The translations under genes were made by a program, and so were the position numbers. A stretch of DNA of 64,000 bases from Bacteroidota bacterium (GTDB lineage: Bacteria > Bacteroidota > Bacteroidia > B-17B0 > Aurantibacillaceae): positions 1-64,000 of the forward strand of contig JAJONO010000007.1 of assembly GCA_021323535.1 (NCBI GenBank), given 5' to 3'. The notes under the pieces were generated by a model. The model was given only the letters and a program-made list of their open reading frames with translations. It was not told the origin of the DNA and made no database searches. Numbering within the stretch: the stretch's first letter is position 1; every line of letters begins with the position of its first letter. Positions 16,202-24,754 of this stretch are shown piece by piece.

Positions 16202-17008
16202 ATGATAACAAGAACAAGAAGCAGAGGTTCGAACATGAACGAACGTAATTATGGTGGTGGCAACTATAACCGCCAGGACAACAACTCGGGATACGATCAG
16301 GATTACGATCAGGATTACGACAAGGAATATGATCATGATTTTGAAGACGAGTACGATGACTTTGAAGATGAAGATGACCGCGATTCGGAATATTCGATGC
16401 GTGGGGATTATGATTACGGATATGATAATAACTATAACGAGGACGATAGCTACGATTACAATCAATACGAAAATGAGAACAATGATAATTACCGCGTTGG
16501 AGGAATGCGCTCCGGCAGTAACCGTTCAAACAGTTCGGGAAGAAATGAAGGATACAATGGTTCGGGCAATGGCATGAGAAGAAGAAGCACCTCGTCTAGC
16601 TGGGGAGGTAACAGTTCTCACGGTTCACGTTACGGATCATATGGTTCTGACAACGATTATTCTTCACGCGGCGGAAATTACAGTAATAATGAAAACCGTT
16701 CCGGAAATGGAAGCGATTACTACTCACGTGGCAATGGTAATTCGCGCAATAACAATAACCAGAGGAGCCGTGGCGGAAGTAATTATAATTCCGGAAATGG
16801 TAATGGCGGAAACTATAACAGGAATAACCAGCGCAGTTCATCGCTCCGGGGAGGAAACTCCAATAATAATTCAGGTTACAACAGAGGCAATGGAAACTCG
16901 GGTGGGAACTCAAACCGCAGCGGAAACAATAGTGGTTCACGTTCCGGAAATAACAACGATTCGCGTTACGGAAACAATTCGCGTAACAATTCCAGAAGAA
17001 GATATTAA
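16202..17008 (+). CDS. Asn/Gly/Ser/Arg-rich intrinsically disordered protein
   Basis: A 268-aa protein of extreme composition. Residues ~20-95 are rich in Asp, Glu and Tyr (YDQDYDQDYDKEYDHDFEDE). From ~100 to the end it is almost entirely Asn, Gly, Ser, Arg and Tyr (GNGNSGGNSNRSGNNSGS). There are no Cys residues, almost no large hydrophobics, and no signal peptide or membrane segment. This makes an acidic-Tyr block followed by a basic RGG/SYN-like prion-like tail. The gene is followed by a strong terminator. Another start is the ATG 11 codons in. No family is recognised. Composition suggests phase separation, nucleic-acid binding or desiccation protection, all inferred. Confidence 0.7.
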   Translation: MITRTRSRGSNMNERNYGGGNYNRQDNNSGYDQDYDQDYDKEYDHDFEDEYDDFEDEDDRDSEYSMRGDYDYGYDNNYNEDDSYDYNQYENENNDNYRVGGMRSGSNRSNSSGRNEGYNGSGNGMRRRSTSSSWGGNSSHGSRYGSYGSDNDYSSRGGNYSNNENRSGNGSDYYSRGNGNSRNNNNQRSRGGSNYNSGNGNGGNYNRNNQRSSSLRGGNSNNNSGYNRGNGNSGGNSNRSGNNSGSRSGNNNDSRYGNNSRNNSRRRY

Positions 17009-17012
17009 CTAT

Positions 17013-17047
17013 AAAGGGCAGTTTAAAAGCTGCCCTTTTTTATTTTT
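17013..17047 (+). terminator. Rho-independent terminator after the disordered-protein gene
   Basis: Stem AAAGGGCAG (17013-17021) with CTGCCCTTT (17030-17038), 8-nt loop, then a T-rich tail. Confidence 0.85.
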
Positions 17048-17052
17048 TTATA

Positions 17053-17445
17053 ATGAAAATAATTAACACACGTTTACACGGCATCTTTGATTATATTATT
17101 TCATTTGTGCTATTATTACCATTTATTGTTGATTACAGATCAACAAGCAGCGATACGGTAGCGCTTGCTTCGTTAGGCGGACTGATTTTTCTTTTCAGCA
17201 TTATGACAGATTATGACTTCGGGCTTATAAAACTTATCCCAATGAAGGTCCATTTTGTTTTTGATATTATTGCTGCTCTTCTTCTCGCAACAAGCCCATG
17301 GTTATTCCGGCTTGAAAATTATCTGAACTGGCCAGCTATAGTTGGCGGGATCTACCTGGTCATTATTTTTCTCTCCTCCGCCGAACCATATAAGATCACA
17401 AGGAAAGATCTGGATATTACGAGTCATCCACAAGAGCGAACCTGA
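17053..17445 (+). CDS. SPW-repeat-like small integral membrane protein
   Basis: A 130-aa protein with four hydrophobic segments. It has HGIFDYIISFVLLLPF near the N-terminus and a second HFVFDIIAALLLATSPWLF segment. The repeated HxxFD-x(n)-P pattern and SPW triplet resemble the SPW-repeat membrane family. The function is unknown. The gene starts 6 bp after the terminator tail of the disordered-protein gene. It sits within a cluster of stress-type genes. Confidence 0.7.
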   Translation: MKIINTRLHGIFDYIISFVLLLPFIVDYRSTSSDTVALASLGGLIFLFSIMTDYDFGLIKLIPMKVHFVFDIIAALLLATSPWLFRLENYLNWPAIVGGIYLVIIFLSSAEPYKITRKDLDITSHPQERT

Positions 17446-17544
17446 GGAAATTAGTGCCCAATGTGAGAACACACATTAAAAGCGTGTTTTTTGAAAACCC
17501 GCGCCGATTCTAAGATGCAGGGCAATTTTGAAAGAAATATGAAC

Positions 17545-17560
17545 TGGCATATTTTTTGCG
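17545..17560 (+). promoter_or_regulatory. Sigma-54 (-24/-12) promoter for the secreted protein at 17581
   Basis: TGGCAT, 5 nt, TTGCG matches the RpoN consensus TGGCAC-N5-TTGCW with exactly 10 nt between GG and GC. The predicted transcription start is near 17571, about 10 nt before the ATG at 17581. This supports that ATG over the longer frame. Confidence 0.7.
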
Positions 17561-17580
17561 TGTTCGGTTTGAAACCCACT

Positions 17581-18417
17581 ATGAAACAACCCAACCTCCT
17601 TGTTTTTATTGCTTACGTTTTCTTCTTTTCTTTAAAAGTCAAAGGCGATTCTTTAAGTATTTCTAAAATACTTCCTCACAAAACATCTTCGTATTTTCTT
17701 TTTACCGCAGGCTACCGTTTACCATTGAGTACAGGTAAGATCATAAATTCCGGGCAAGGTTTTTACTTTGAAACAGGTTTTAATCCCGGAAAATTCATTT
17801 CAAAAAAAATAATTCTTGGTTTGTATGCCGGATGGGCCTGGCGTGGAACCGCATGGTCCACTTCTTTTCATGAGAATTTTACGCATGACTACAAACAGGC
17901 GTCCATTGATTATCCCAACGATAATCTGTCTTCATTCGACAGAGAAGTTATTACAGCCAGTCATGACCTTTTTACCAATAAAAAGGGAAGTTCTGTAACA
18001 ATGCCTGGTTGCGAGACCAGTTCATTTCATAATTATGCAATGTATTATGGGATCGTTTTTAAATTTCCGATGCGTTGGAGTCCCGTATTCAAAGTTTATA
18101 CCGGAAGCACCAGATCGTATTACATGGGAAATAAAATTGTAACATCAGATAAGGACTACAATATTTTTCAATTACGGAGAAAACTATACGGAGCCGAAAT
18201 CATGGCCTTCCGAGGATTGCAGCTGGGAGAACATCTTAATGCCGGAGCCTTGAGCTTTTACTTTGAGAACAATAATCTTTCTGAAGGAGAACTCTATTTT
18301 TCTGATGGAACAACAGAGCGTAAGCTTCCACTAAAGACATTCACATCATCTTCGTTTCTCAACAAATACAAAAACGATCCGTGTTTCGGAATACGTTTAT
18401 CTTTTTGTATTCTTTGA
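17581..18417 (+). CDS. Secreted outer-membrane barrel-like protein, unknown function
   Basis: About 278 aa. The frame opens at 17491, but the ATG at 17581 is preferred because it begins a proper signal peptide (MKQPNLLVFIAYVFFFSLKV) and lies just downstream of a sigma-54-type promoter. The mature part alternates aromatic and glycine-rich strands (FLFTAGYRLPLSTG, ILGLYAGWAWRG, YYGIVFKFPMRW) and ends in aromatic/hydrophobic residues (GIRLSFCIL). This is typical of small outer-membrane beta-barrels. No family was recognised. Confidence 0.7.
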   Translation: MKQPNLLVFIAYVFFFSLKVKGDSLSISKILPHKTSSYFLFTAGYRLPLSTGKIINSGQGFYFETGFNPGKFISKKIILGLYAGWAWRGTAWSTSFHENFTHDYKQASIDYPNDNLSSFDREVITASHDLFTNKKGSSVTMPGCETSSFHNYAMYYGIVFKFPMRWSPVFKVYTGSTRSYYMGNKIVTSDKDYNIFQLRRKLYGAEIMAFRGLQLGEHLNAGALSFYFENNNLSEGELYFSDGTTERKLPLKTFTSSSFLNKYKNDPCFGIRLSFCIL

Positions 18418-18469
18418 TCTTGCCAGATGTGGCAAAACAATGGCTATGGCAATGGCTGTGATAAACATT

Positions 18470-18664
18470 CTAATGATGATTTCCTTTATTCTCCGCTGTA
18501 TCTCCATGCAACGAATCATATAATTTACTTCCGGGATACTCACTGTCTGGTTCCTGGGGAGGATGGTACGAACTATTTTCAGGATTATTTTCTCTACAGG
18601 AAAAAAGTCCTGCGAGAACCGCAAGCCCGGCAACAAGAAATAAATTAAAGAATTTTGTTTTCAT
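18470..18664 (-). CDS. Small lipoprotein (64 aa)
   Basis: A short gene starting at the ATG at 18664 (MKTKFFNLFLVAGLAVLAGLFSC). The hydrophobic leader ends in a lipobox Cys at residue 22, and the mature part is short, polar and Pro/Asp/His-rich. It resembles the lipoprotein at 19405-19605 in size and layout. A sigma-54-type promoter lies about 24 bp upstream of its start. It is divergent from the gene at 18736. Confidence 0.65.
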   Translation of the reverse strand: MKTKFFNLFLVAGLAVLAGLFSCRENNPENSSYHPPQEPDSEYPGSKLYDSLHGDTAENKGNHH

Positions 18665-18687
18665 GGATTTATTTTTGTTATTCTTCC

Positions 18688-18703
18688 AACAATAAAAATG
18701 CCA
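18688..18703 (-). promoter_or_regulatory. Sigma-54-like (-24/-12) promoter for the 64-aa lipoprotein
   Basis: Minus-strand TGGCAT, 5 nt, TTGTT. GG and the -12 G are at standard spacing, but C is replaced by T after the -12 G. The predicted start is near 18677, about 13 nt upstream of the ATG. The 14-bp TGGCATTTTTATTG is identical to the element upstream of the second small lipoprotein. Confidence 0.6.
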
Positions 18704-18735
18704 GCGTATGGCATATGCTTTTCCAACATGGAAAC

Positions 18736-19404
18736 ATGAAGAAAAAAACAAAACAAAGTAGTTCTCAACGAAGCTTAAAAAAATTTCTTCGCGCGTTTAA
18801 AAAAGGATTTTATGATCAGAAATATCTTGACTGGGAAAGGGATTACAAATTAAACGCGCATCTTTTGTGGAAAGAACAACTCAATAAAAAGGAATTTGAA
18901 CGATTACTGGATGAAGGTTCCTGGCAGCTAATTGCTAAAAGAGCAGTAAATATTGAAGCAAAAACCAATCTTCTTTTTTCATTCGAAAAAATGGCGCTTC
19001 GCGATGCTGTTAAGTCCGACAAAGGCGCCGAAATTTTTGCCATAGGTCTTTATGATTATGTTTACGGAAAAAACGCCCCCCAGGAACGGTTCGAAAAATT
19101 TACCCGGGTATTGGCTGCATTGCCGCGAAAACAAACCAGGGTGCTTACATGGCCGCTTCAAACTGTGTTTGGCTTTATTGCTAATCCCGAAAAGCACATC
19201 TTTCTTAAACCGCAGGTCACTAAACATGCGGCCGGATTTTATGATTTTCCCTTTCAATACCGGTCCAAACCAAACTGGGAAACATATCAGAGCCTGATCT
19301 CTTTCGCGCGGCAAATAGAAAAAGATTTTCCCGAATTAAAACCCAGAGATTTTATCGATCTTCAATCTTTTATCTGGGTCCTGGGCTCACCTGAATATGC
19401 CTGA
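18736..19404 (+). CDS. Conserved-looking cytoplasmic protein of unknown function
   Basis: 222 aa from the ATG at 18736. The longer frame from 18655 runs through the divergent promoter region and is rejected. The N-terminus is very basic (MKKKTKQSSSQRSLKKFLRAFKKGF) and the rest is helical and soluble, with no signal peptide (ALPRKQTRVLTWPLQTVFGF, KHIFLKPQVTKHAAGFYDFP). I do not recognise the family. A weak sigma-54-like match (TGGCATATGCTTTTCC at 18708-18723) precedes it but lacks the -12 GC. It lies between two divergent or convergent small lipoprotein genes. Confidence 0.65.
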   Translation: MKKKTKQSSSQRSLKKFLRAFKKGFYDQKYLDWERDYKLNAHLLWKEQLNKKEFERLLDEGSWQLIAKRAVNIEAKTNLLFSFEKMALRDAVKSDKGAEIFAIGLYDYVYGKNAPQERFEKFTRVLAALPRKQTRVLTWPLQTVFGFIANPEKHIFLKPQVTKHAAGFYDFPFQYRSKPNWETYQSLISFARQIEKDFPELKPRDFIDLQSFIWVLGSPEYA

Positions 19405-19605
19405 TCAATCTATTCTTTTTTCTGCATTACCAGGATCCGATTTATTAGTAGAGTCTTGAAACGGGTCATGTTTCTTTTCTATTTTGTTTGTATCAGTTGT
19501 AGCATAGGGCTGTACTTCGTTCTTATCGTCCTTGGCTCCATGCTCACAATTCGTTAATACAATACCAGCGGCGAAGGATGCAATCATTAAAATTAGTTTT
19601 TTCAT
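19405..19605 (-). CDS. Small lipoprotein (66 aa)
   Basis: Leader MKKLILMIASFAAGIVLTNC with a lipobox Cys at residue 20, followed by a short, highly charged, Asp/Lys-rich mature part. It is similar in size and style to the lipoprotein at 18470-18664. It is convergent with the gene ending at 19404 and has a sigma-54-like promoter just upstream. Confidence 0.65.
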   Translation of the reverse strand: MKKLILMIASFAAGIVLTNCEHGAKDDKNEVQPYATTDTNKIEKKHDPFQDSTNKSDPGNAEKRID

Positions 19606-19629
19606 GGATATATTTTTTTTGAAGAAGGT

Positions 19630-19645
19630 CTCAATAAAAATGCCA
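19630..19645 (-). promoter_or_regulatory. Sigma-54-like (-24/-12) promoter for the 66-aa lipoprotein
   Basis: Minus-strand TGGCAT, 5 nt, TTGAG. The predicted transcription start is near 19619, about 14 nt before the ATG at 19605. This is almost the same geometry as the promoter at 18688-18703. Confidence 0.6.
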
Positions 19646-19728
19646 ATAGCTTATAACCTTTAAGAACTCAAAATGTTGGTTATTTTGTGTGTTTGTCTTG
19701 ACTTTTTTTCTTTATTTTAGTCATCCTG

Positions 19729-22700
19729 ATGATGAGTGTTTTCAGAAGATATTTCCTGCAGCGCAACCTTGTGCCTCGGTTAAAACCCGGGCGACACGCG
19801 GTTGGCGGCCTATGGTTTATTCTTTTACTGGTTGGCGGAACTGTGTTTTCACAATCGGGGGAATTCTTCATTAATAACTATTCACCTAAAGATTATAAAT
19901 CGGGCAACACCAATTATGGCGTGGTTCAGAATAAGGAGGGCCTCATCTTTGTTGCTAACTCTTCCGGTGTAATGATCTACGATGGTTACAACTGGAAACT
20001 TACCAAAGTTCCCGAAGAGCCAAACGTTACCGGGATTTGTATATCAGACAATAATGAAGTTTACATTGGCTGCAAGAATGGTGATTTCGGTATTTTCAGC
20101 AGGAATAAAAAAGGTATTTATCAGTATTACTCATTGCGGAACAATCTCCCCGGAAAATTCAGAACCACTGAAACTATTAAGTTTGTACAGGCCATTGGCG
20201 ATAAGGTTTACTTTCTTTCTGAGGAAGTTCTTGTGCAATATCACAATGGGGATTTAAAAACATTCTTTCCGGTAAATAAGTTCCACATCCGTCCCATGGT
20301 AATGGACAAGAATATTTTTGTGGAGGATGTTGACAATAATCTTCTTGTTTTAAGCAACGGAGCTTTAAAACCTGTTCTTAAAAGCGAAGAGCTTTCTACG
20401 AGTAAATATTATTTCAGCTACAAGGTAAAAGATAATGAATTCATGATCGGTTTTCGCGGGCTTGGCATGTTCAGGGCAAAACATAATACGGCGCGTCCTG
20501 AACTTACAGAATTTGAACAGGTGCCCAACGCTCCATGCAACGAAGAATTTCTGAAAGCCGAGATCGTGAATGGTTTTCCATTGCGAAACGGTAATTTCGT
20601 TGTTACTTCCAACAAGGCAGGCGCATTCATCATTGATAAACAATTAAAGATCGTAAACCGTCTTAACAGCCGCACCGGTGTTTACGACGAAAATATTAAA
20701 TCCGGTTTCGAAGATGTGAATGGCAACATCTGGCTCGCGCTCAACTATGGAATTTCTTTTGTAGAACTACAATCGCCCATCAGGAAATTTACAAGGAGGA
20801 ACGGGATCAACGGACTCGTAGAATCTTCGGCCATTTATAACAACGTGGTTTACATCGCCACTGATAAAGGTGTTTTTTATTTTGACTCACTCGCCTACTC
20901 TTTTAAACAGCTAAATAACTTCAGCGACCAGACCTGGGAGATCTGGCAGGGACAGGACAAACTTTTTATCTCTACCAGCAAAGGACTTTACATCTTTGAC
21001 GGAAAACAGATCAAACCTTTTTTTCAGAGTGAATACGGAAGTATTTATTGCATGATGAGCGATCCTCTGAAGCCGGAAGTCATGTATTGCGGACATGATC
21101 TGGGCGTTGACATTATCAATACAAAAGATGCCTCCCTTGTTAAAAGTTATTTTCTGAATTCCGCTGTAAGAAGCATTGCCCATGATGGTTACGGCAACAT
21201 TTATTTTGGCTGCGAAACAAATGGTATTTACTTTCTCAATTCACAAAAAGGGCTAACGCTCGATTCACTACAGGTAAAAGACGGTTTGCCGGAGATGGAC
21301 GAAAATTATGTGTTTACGCACAAACAAAAACTACTGATTGCCGCCGATGATGGAATTTACGCGCTCGAAAAAACAGGTAACGGCAACTTCAAATGCATTC
21401 ACCATCCGCAACTATGGCCACTTACCAACACAGGGCAAATCTTCAGGGCCTCTGAATACAACGGCGATATTATTTTTAACCAGACGCAGAAAAACGAACT
21501 GAACAATGCCTACGTTCAGAAAACTATTTACATTAAACAACATGGAAATTCATTTATAAAGATCAACAGCAGTTTAAGTCATCTCGAAAACGTAAAAGCA
21601 AACCGTATCAAGTACGACAGTTTAAGCAAAATCGTATGTATTTCCTGCGATGAAGGCCTGTTTATTCTCAGTGGTGATCCTGAAACCAAAAAAGTATACA
21701 ACCTGTTCATAGGTAGTGTATATGCTAAAAAAGACACTGTTATTGAAAATCTTTTCGACTCAAAAACAGCCGGAAATATTGAAATAAAATATTCAAGGAA
21801 CGACATTCGCATACAACCTGGCTTCAGTAGCTTTGAGGACAATAACCTTACCGAATTCAGTTATTACCTCGAAGGGAAAGAAGACGACTTTAGTGAATGG
21901 CGCAAGGATAAAGAATTTATTTTTAGTAGTCTCCACGAAGGCGATTATACTTTTCATTTAAAAGCAAGAAATGCTTTTTCGAACGACATCAAAGAAATCA
22001 GCTTCTCCTTTACTGTTCTTCCTCCATGGTACCGCACCTGGTGGGCCTACACGATCTATATCATTATTTTTATTCTCTTTGTTTATATCATTGTAAGATT
22101 GAATACAAGACGTCTTAAGGCCCAGAACATAAAACTGGAAGGCGTTATTAAACAACGGACAGCCACCATCGAAGAGCAGGTGCATCTTCTCGCAGATCAG
22201 AAAAAAGAGATCACCGATAGTATCAATTACGCGCAGCGAATCCAGGAATCGGTTCTGCCATCGTTCAAGGAAATTAATTCGGTTTATACCAACGGATTTA
22301 TTTTCTTCCAGCCGAAAGATATTGTAAGTGGCGACTTTTACTGGTTTTATAAAGTAAGCGACGATGAATTTCTGATTGCCTGCGCCGATTGTACGGGACA
22401 TGGTGTTCCGGGAGCTTTCATGAGCATGATCTGTTCTAACAAACTCACAGAAGCCTGTCTTCAAACCAACGAACCTTCACGCATCCTCTTCCTTGCCAAT
22501 AATTCTATTAAAAATGTTCTTAAACAAACTTCCGATTCTGATGGAAAATCGAAAGACGGAATGGAAATTTCGCTGGTGAGATATGATGTAAAAACCAGGA
22601 AAATAAAATATTCCGGAGCCAACCGTCCTCTCTGGATCATTAAAAACGGAACCAAAGAATTTGTAGAGATCAAGCCAACCAAAGCCAGCGTGGCCAGTTT

Positions 22701-22968
22701 CACCGATATGGATTTTGAATATGCGCAACACGAAATGCAACTCGATATCAACGATGTGGTGTACATGACCAGCGACGGTTTCCCTGATCAATTCGGCGGC
22801 CCCGAAGGAAAAAAATTCATGGCTAAGAACATGAAACAGTTCTTACAGGATATTGTGGAACTGCCGGTAGATAAACAGAAACATCTTGTTGCCGATAAGA
22901 TCAATTCATGGAAAGGTTCCTTTGAGCAGGTAGATGATCTGTTAGTAATAGGAATTAAAGCAAGTTAA
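19729..22968 (+). CDS. Two-component-propeller / Y_Y_Y / SpoIIE-type phosphatase sensor
   Basis: A 1079-aa membrane signalling protein. The order is: signal peptide (GGLWFILLLVGGTVFSQ); periplasmic beta-propeller of two-component-regulator type (about 45-665, e.g. GLIFVANSSGVMIYDG, GNIWLALNYGI); Y_Y_Y domain (about 690-765); transmembrane helix (about 771-792); short coiled coil; and a cytoplasmic SpoIIE/PP2C phosphatase (about 840-1078). Phosphatase motifs are QPKDIVSGDFYWF, ADCTGHGVPGAFMSM and YMTSDGFPDQFGG, with the metal-binding Asp residues present. Such proteins dephosphorylate anti-anti-sigma-type partners or related targets. No partner gene is adjacent. The start may be either of two adjacent ATGs. 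Confidence 0.9.
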   Translation: MMSVFRRYFLQRNLVPRLKPGRHAVGGLWFILLLVGGTVFSQSGEFFINNYSPKDYKSGNTNYGVVQNKEGLIFVANSSGVMIYDGYNWKLTKVPEEPNVTGICISDNNEVYIGCKNGDFGIFSRNKKGIYQYYSLRNNLPGKFRTTETIKFVQAIGDKVYFLSEEVLVQYHNGDLKTFFPVNKFHIRPMVMDKNIFVEDVDNNLLVLSNGALKPVLKSEELSTSKYYFSYKVKDNEFMIGFRGLGMFRAKHNTARPELTEFEQVPNAPCNEEFLKAEIVNGFPLRNGNFVVTSNKAGAFIIDKQLKIVNRLNSRTGVYDENIKSGFEDVNGNIWLALNYGISFVELQSPIRKFTRRNGINGLVESSAIYNNVVYIATDKGVFYFDSLAYSFKQLNNFSDQTWEIWQGQDKLFISTSKGLYIFDGKQIKPFFQSEYGSIYCMMSDPLKPEVMYCGHDLGVDIINTKDASLVKSYFLNSAVRSIAHDGYGNIYFGCETNGIYFLNSQKGLTLDSLQVKDGLPEMDENYVFTHKQKLLIAADDGIYALEKTGNGNFKCIHHPQLWPLTNTGQIFRASEYNGDIIFNQTQKNELNNAYVQKTIYIKQHGNSFIKINSSLSHLENVKANRIKYDSLSKIVCISCDEGLFILSGDPETKKVYNLFIGSVYAKKDTVIENLFDSKTAGNIEIKYSRNDIRIQPGFSSFEDNNLTEFSYYLEGKEDDFSEWRKDKEFIFSSLHEGDYTFHLKARNAFSNDIKEISFSFTVLPPWYRTWWAYTIYIIIFILFVYIIVRLNTRRLKAQNIKLEGVIKQRTATIEEQVHLLADQKKEITDSINYAQRIQESVLPSFKEINSVYTNGFIFFQPKDIVSGDFYWFYKVSDDEFLIACADCTGHGVPGAFMSMICSNKLTEACLQTNEPSRILFLANNSIKNVLKQTSDSDGKSKDGMEISLVRYDVKTRKIKYSGANRPLWIIKNGTKEFVEIKPTKASVASFTDMDFEYAQHEMQLDINDVVYMTSDGFPDQFGGPEGKKFMAKNMKQFLQDIVELPVDKQKHLVADKINSWKGSFEQVDDLLVIGIKAS

Positions 22969-22987
22969 AAAATCAAACTCTTCACAT

Positions 22988-24694
22988 ATGAAAAAAATTT
23001 CCACTTTTATTCTCACAATAATTTTTGCAGGAACAGTTTTTTCTCAGGTCCCGAATTACACGTTCGCTCACGGGTTTGGAAGTCCTAACCAGGACCAATC
23101 CACAGCGGTTGCAGCCGACGCTTCCGGAAATAATTATGTAACCGGAAATTTTTCGGATGTGGTCGACTTCAATCTTTCAGCGGCTACCAATACACTCGCG
23201 GCGAATGGCTTCGCTGATATTTTTGTCGCGAAATATAACAGCGCCGGCCAATATCAATGGGCCTTTGGTTTTGGAGGCTCAGGAAATTATGATTCGGGAC
23301 AAGGCATTGCGATTGACGCTGCCGGAAACGTTTATGTAACGGGATATTTCGGGGATGATGTGGATTTTGATCCGGGTGCAGGACTTGCTTCTTATACTGC
23401 GCAACCAGGAAATAACGACGCTTTCATTGCAAAATATAACAACAACGGGCAATTTCAGTGGGTGCACCACATCAGCGGCGCAGGCATTGAGCAAGGTGTT
23501 TCCGTAACAATAGATCCTACAAATAATGATGTTGTAGTAACAGGAAAATATGAACTCACTATTGATGTTGACGGAACAGCAGCTACAACCACGTTAACTT
23601 CTGAGGGTGGGCTCGACATTTTTGTGAGCAGGTATTCTTCAGCGGGAATTTTTATTTCCGCATTCAGTGTCGGAGGTCCGGGAACCGATCTCTGCAATGA
23701 TATCAGTACAGATGGCGCAGGAAATGTCTACATCACTGGTGGATTTGATCAAACTGCTGATTTCGATCCTTCCGCGGTTGTTTTTCCACTTACTCCATTC
23801 ATTGGCGCCAACGCTATGGATGCTTTTGTAGCTAAATACAATAACGCCGATGTGTTTCAGTGGGCCTTCAACTTTGGAGAAACCACCCACGATGCCGGGT
23901 ATTCTGTTGTAAATGATGCAACGGATAACAGCGTTTATGTAACAGGTTATTATTCCAATAAAGTGGATTTTGATCCTTCGGCGTCCACAAACAGTATGAC
24001 AGCTGTTGGTAACAACGATATCTTTATAGCCAAATATAATTCGGCTGGAGGCTTTATGTGGGTTCAGTCCGTTGGCGGAAACAATAACGATTATGGTTCT
24101 GCACTTAGTATTGACGGCGGTGGTGGAATATTTGTGACAGGAAGCTTTGAAGACATTGTTGATTTTGATCCTTCTGCATCCACGTCTACTCTGGCATCAC
24201 AGGGACTGCAGGATGTTTTTATTGCTAAATATACTGGCTCGGGAGCTTTGGTATGGGCTTTTCCGGTAGGCGGCGCCGGAGCTGATTTTGGTTTTGGGAT
24301 CGCGAACAGTACCACAGGCACCAATATTTATTGCGCGGGCTTGCTCCAGGGAACAGTTGATTTTGATCCTTCCGCATCTACTGCAAACGTGCTTTGCGCA
24401 GGAGTTGAAGATGCTTTCATTGCAGGATACGTGGATCCTACGGTGGGGATTACAAAAAAAGAAACAACAGCCAATAACCAGTTATATCCAAATCCCTTCA
24501 TTAACGAATTAACGTTTGATCTTAATAACGTTTCAACGGTAACTGTAACCGATGTATTAGGAAAAACTGTTTTCGAACAAAAACTCAGCGAAGGTATCCA
24601 TTCAATTGATCTTAATGATCAACCTAAGGGGATTTATTTCGTAACTATCAATGCTAACTCTTCCAGGCAGGTTTTAAAAGCGGTGAAAGAATAA
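22988..24694 (+). CDS. SBBP-repeat secreted protein with T9SS type A sorting domain
   Basis: A 568-aa protein with a signal peptide (TFILTIIFAGTVFSQ). Tandem beta-propeller-type SBBP repeats follow, each with DAAGNVYVTGYF, VDFDPSA and FIAKYN-like words. A C-terminal Por secretion/type IX sorting domain (about 490-568) has LYPNPFINELTF, VTDVLGKTVFEQ and GIYFVTINAN. Expected to be exported and attached to or released from the cell surface. It begins 19 bp after the phosphatase gene and is a paralogue of the next gene. Confidence 0.9.
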   Translation: MKKISTFILTIIFAGTVFSQVPNYTFAHGFGSPNQDQSTAVAADASGNNYVTGNFSDVVDFNLSAATNTLAANGFADIFVAKYNSAGQYQWAFGFGGSGNYDSGQGIAIDAAGNVYVTGYFGDDVDFDPGAGLASYTAQPGNNDAFIAKYNNNGQFQWVHHISGAGIEQGVSVTIDPTNNDVVVTGKYELTIDVDGTAATTTLTSEGGLDIFVSRYSSAGIFISAFSVGGPGTDLCNDISTDGAGNVYITGGFDQTADFDPSAVVFPLTPFIGANAMDAFVAKYNNADVFQWAFNFGETTHDAGYSVVNDATDNSVYVTGYYSNKVDFDPSASTNSMTAVGNNDIFIAKYNSAGGFMWVQSVGGNNNDYGSALSIDGGGGIFVTGSFEDIVDFDPSASTSTLASQGLQDVFIAKYTGSGALVWAFPVGGAGADFGFGIANSTTGTNIYCAGLLQGTVDFDPSASTANVLCAGVEDAFIAGYVDPTVGITKKETTANNQLYPNPFINELTFDLNNVSTVTVTDVLGKTVFEQKLSEGIHSIDLNDQPKGIYFVTINANSSRQVLKAVKE

Positions 24695-24754
24695 CGGTAT
24701 TCAGTGACTTTACGGTTAAAGATTTTTTCTTATTTTTAGTACTTTATAAAACTC

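Noticed and set aside
16251-17066. Long alternative frames on both strands over the disordered-protein gene
   Set aside because: The repetitive GGAAAY composition leaves several frames open. Only the 16202 frame ends just before the terminator and gives a coherent acidic-then-basic protein.
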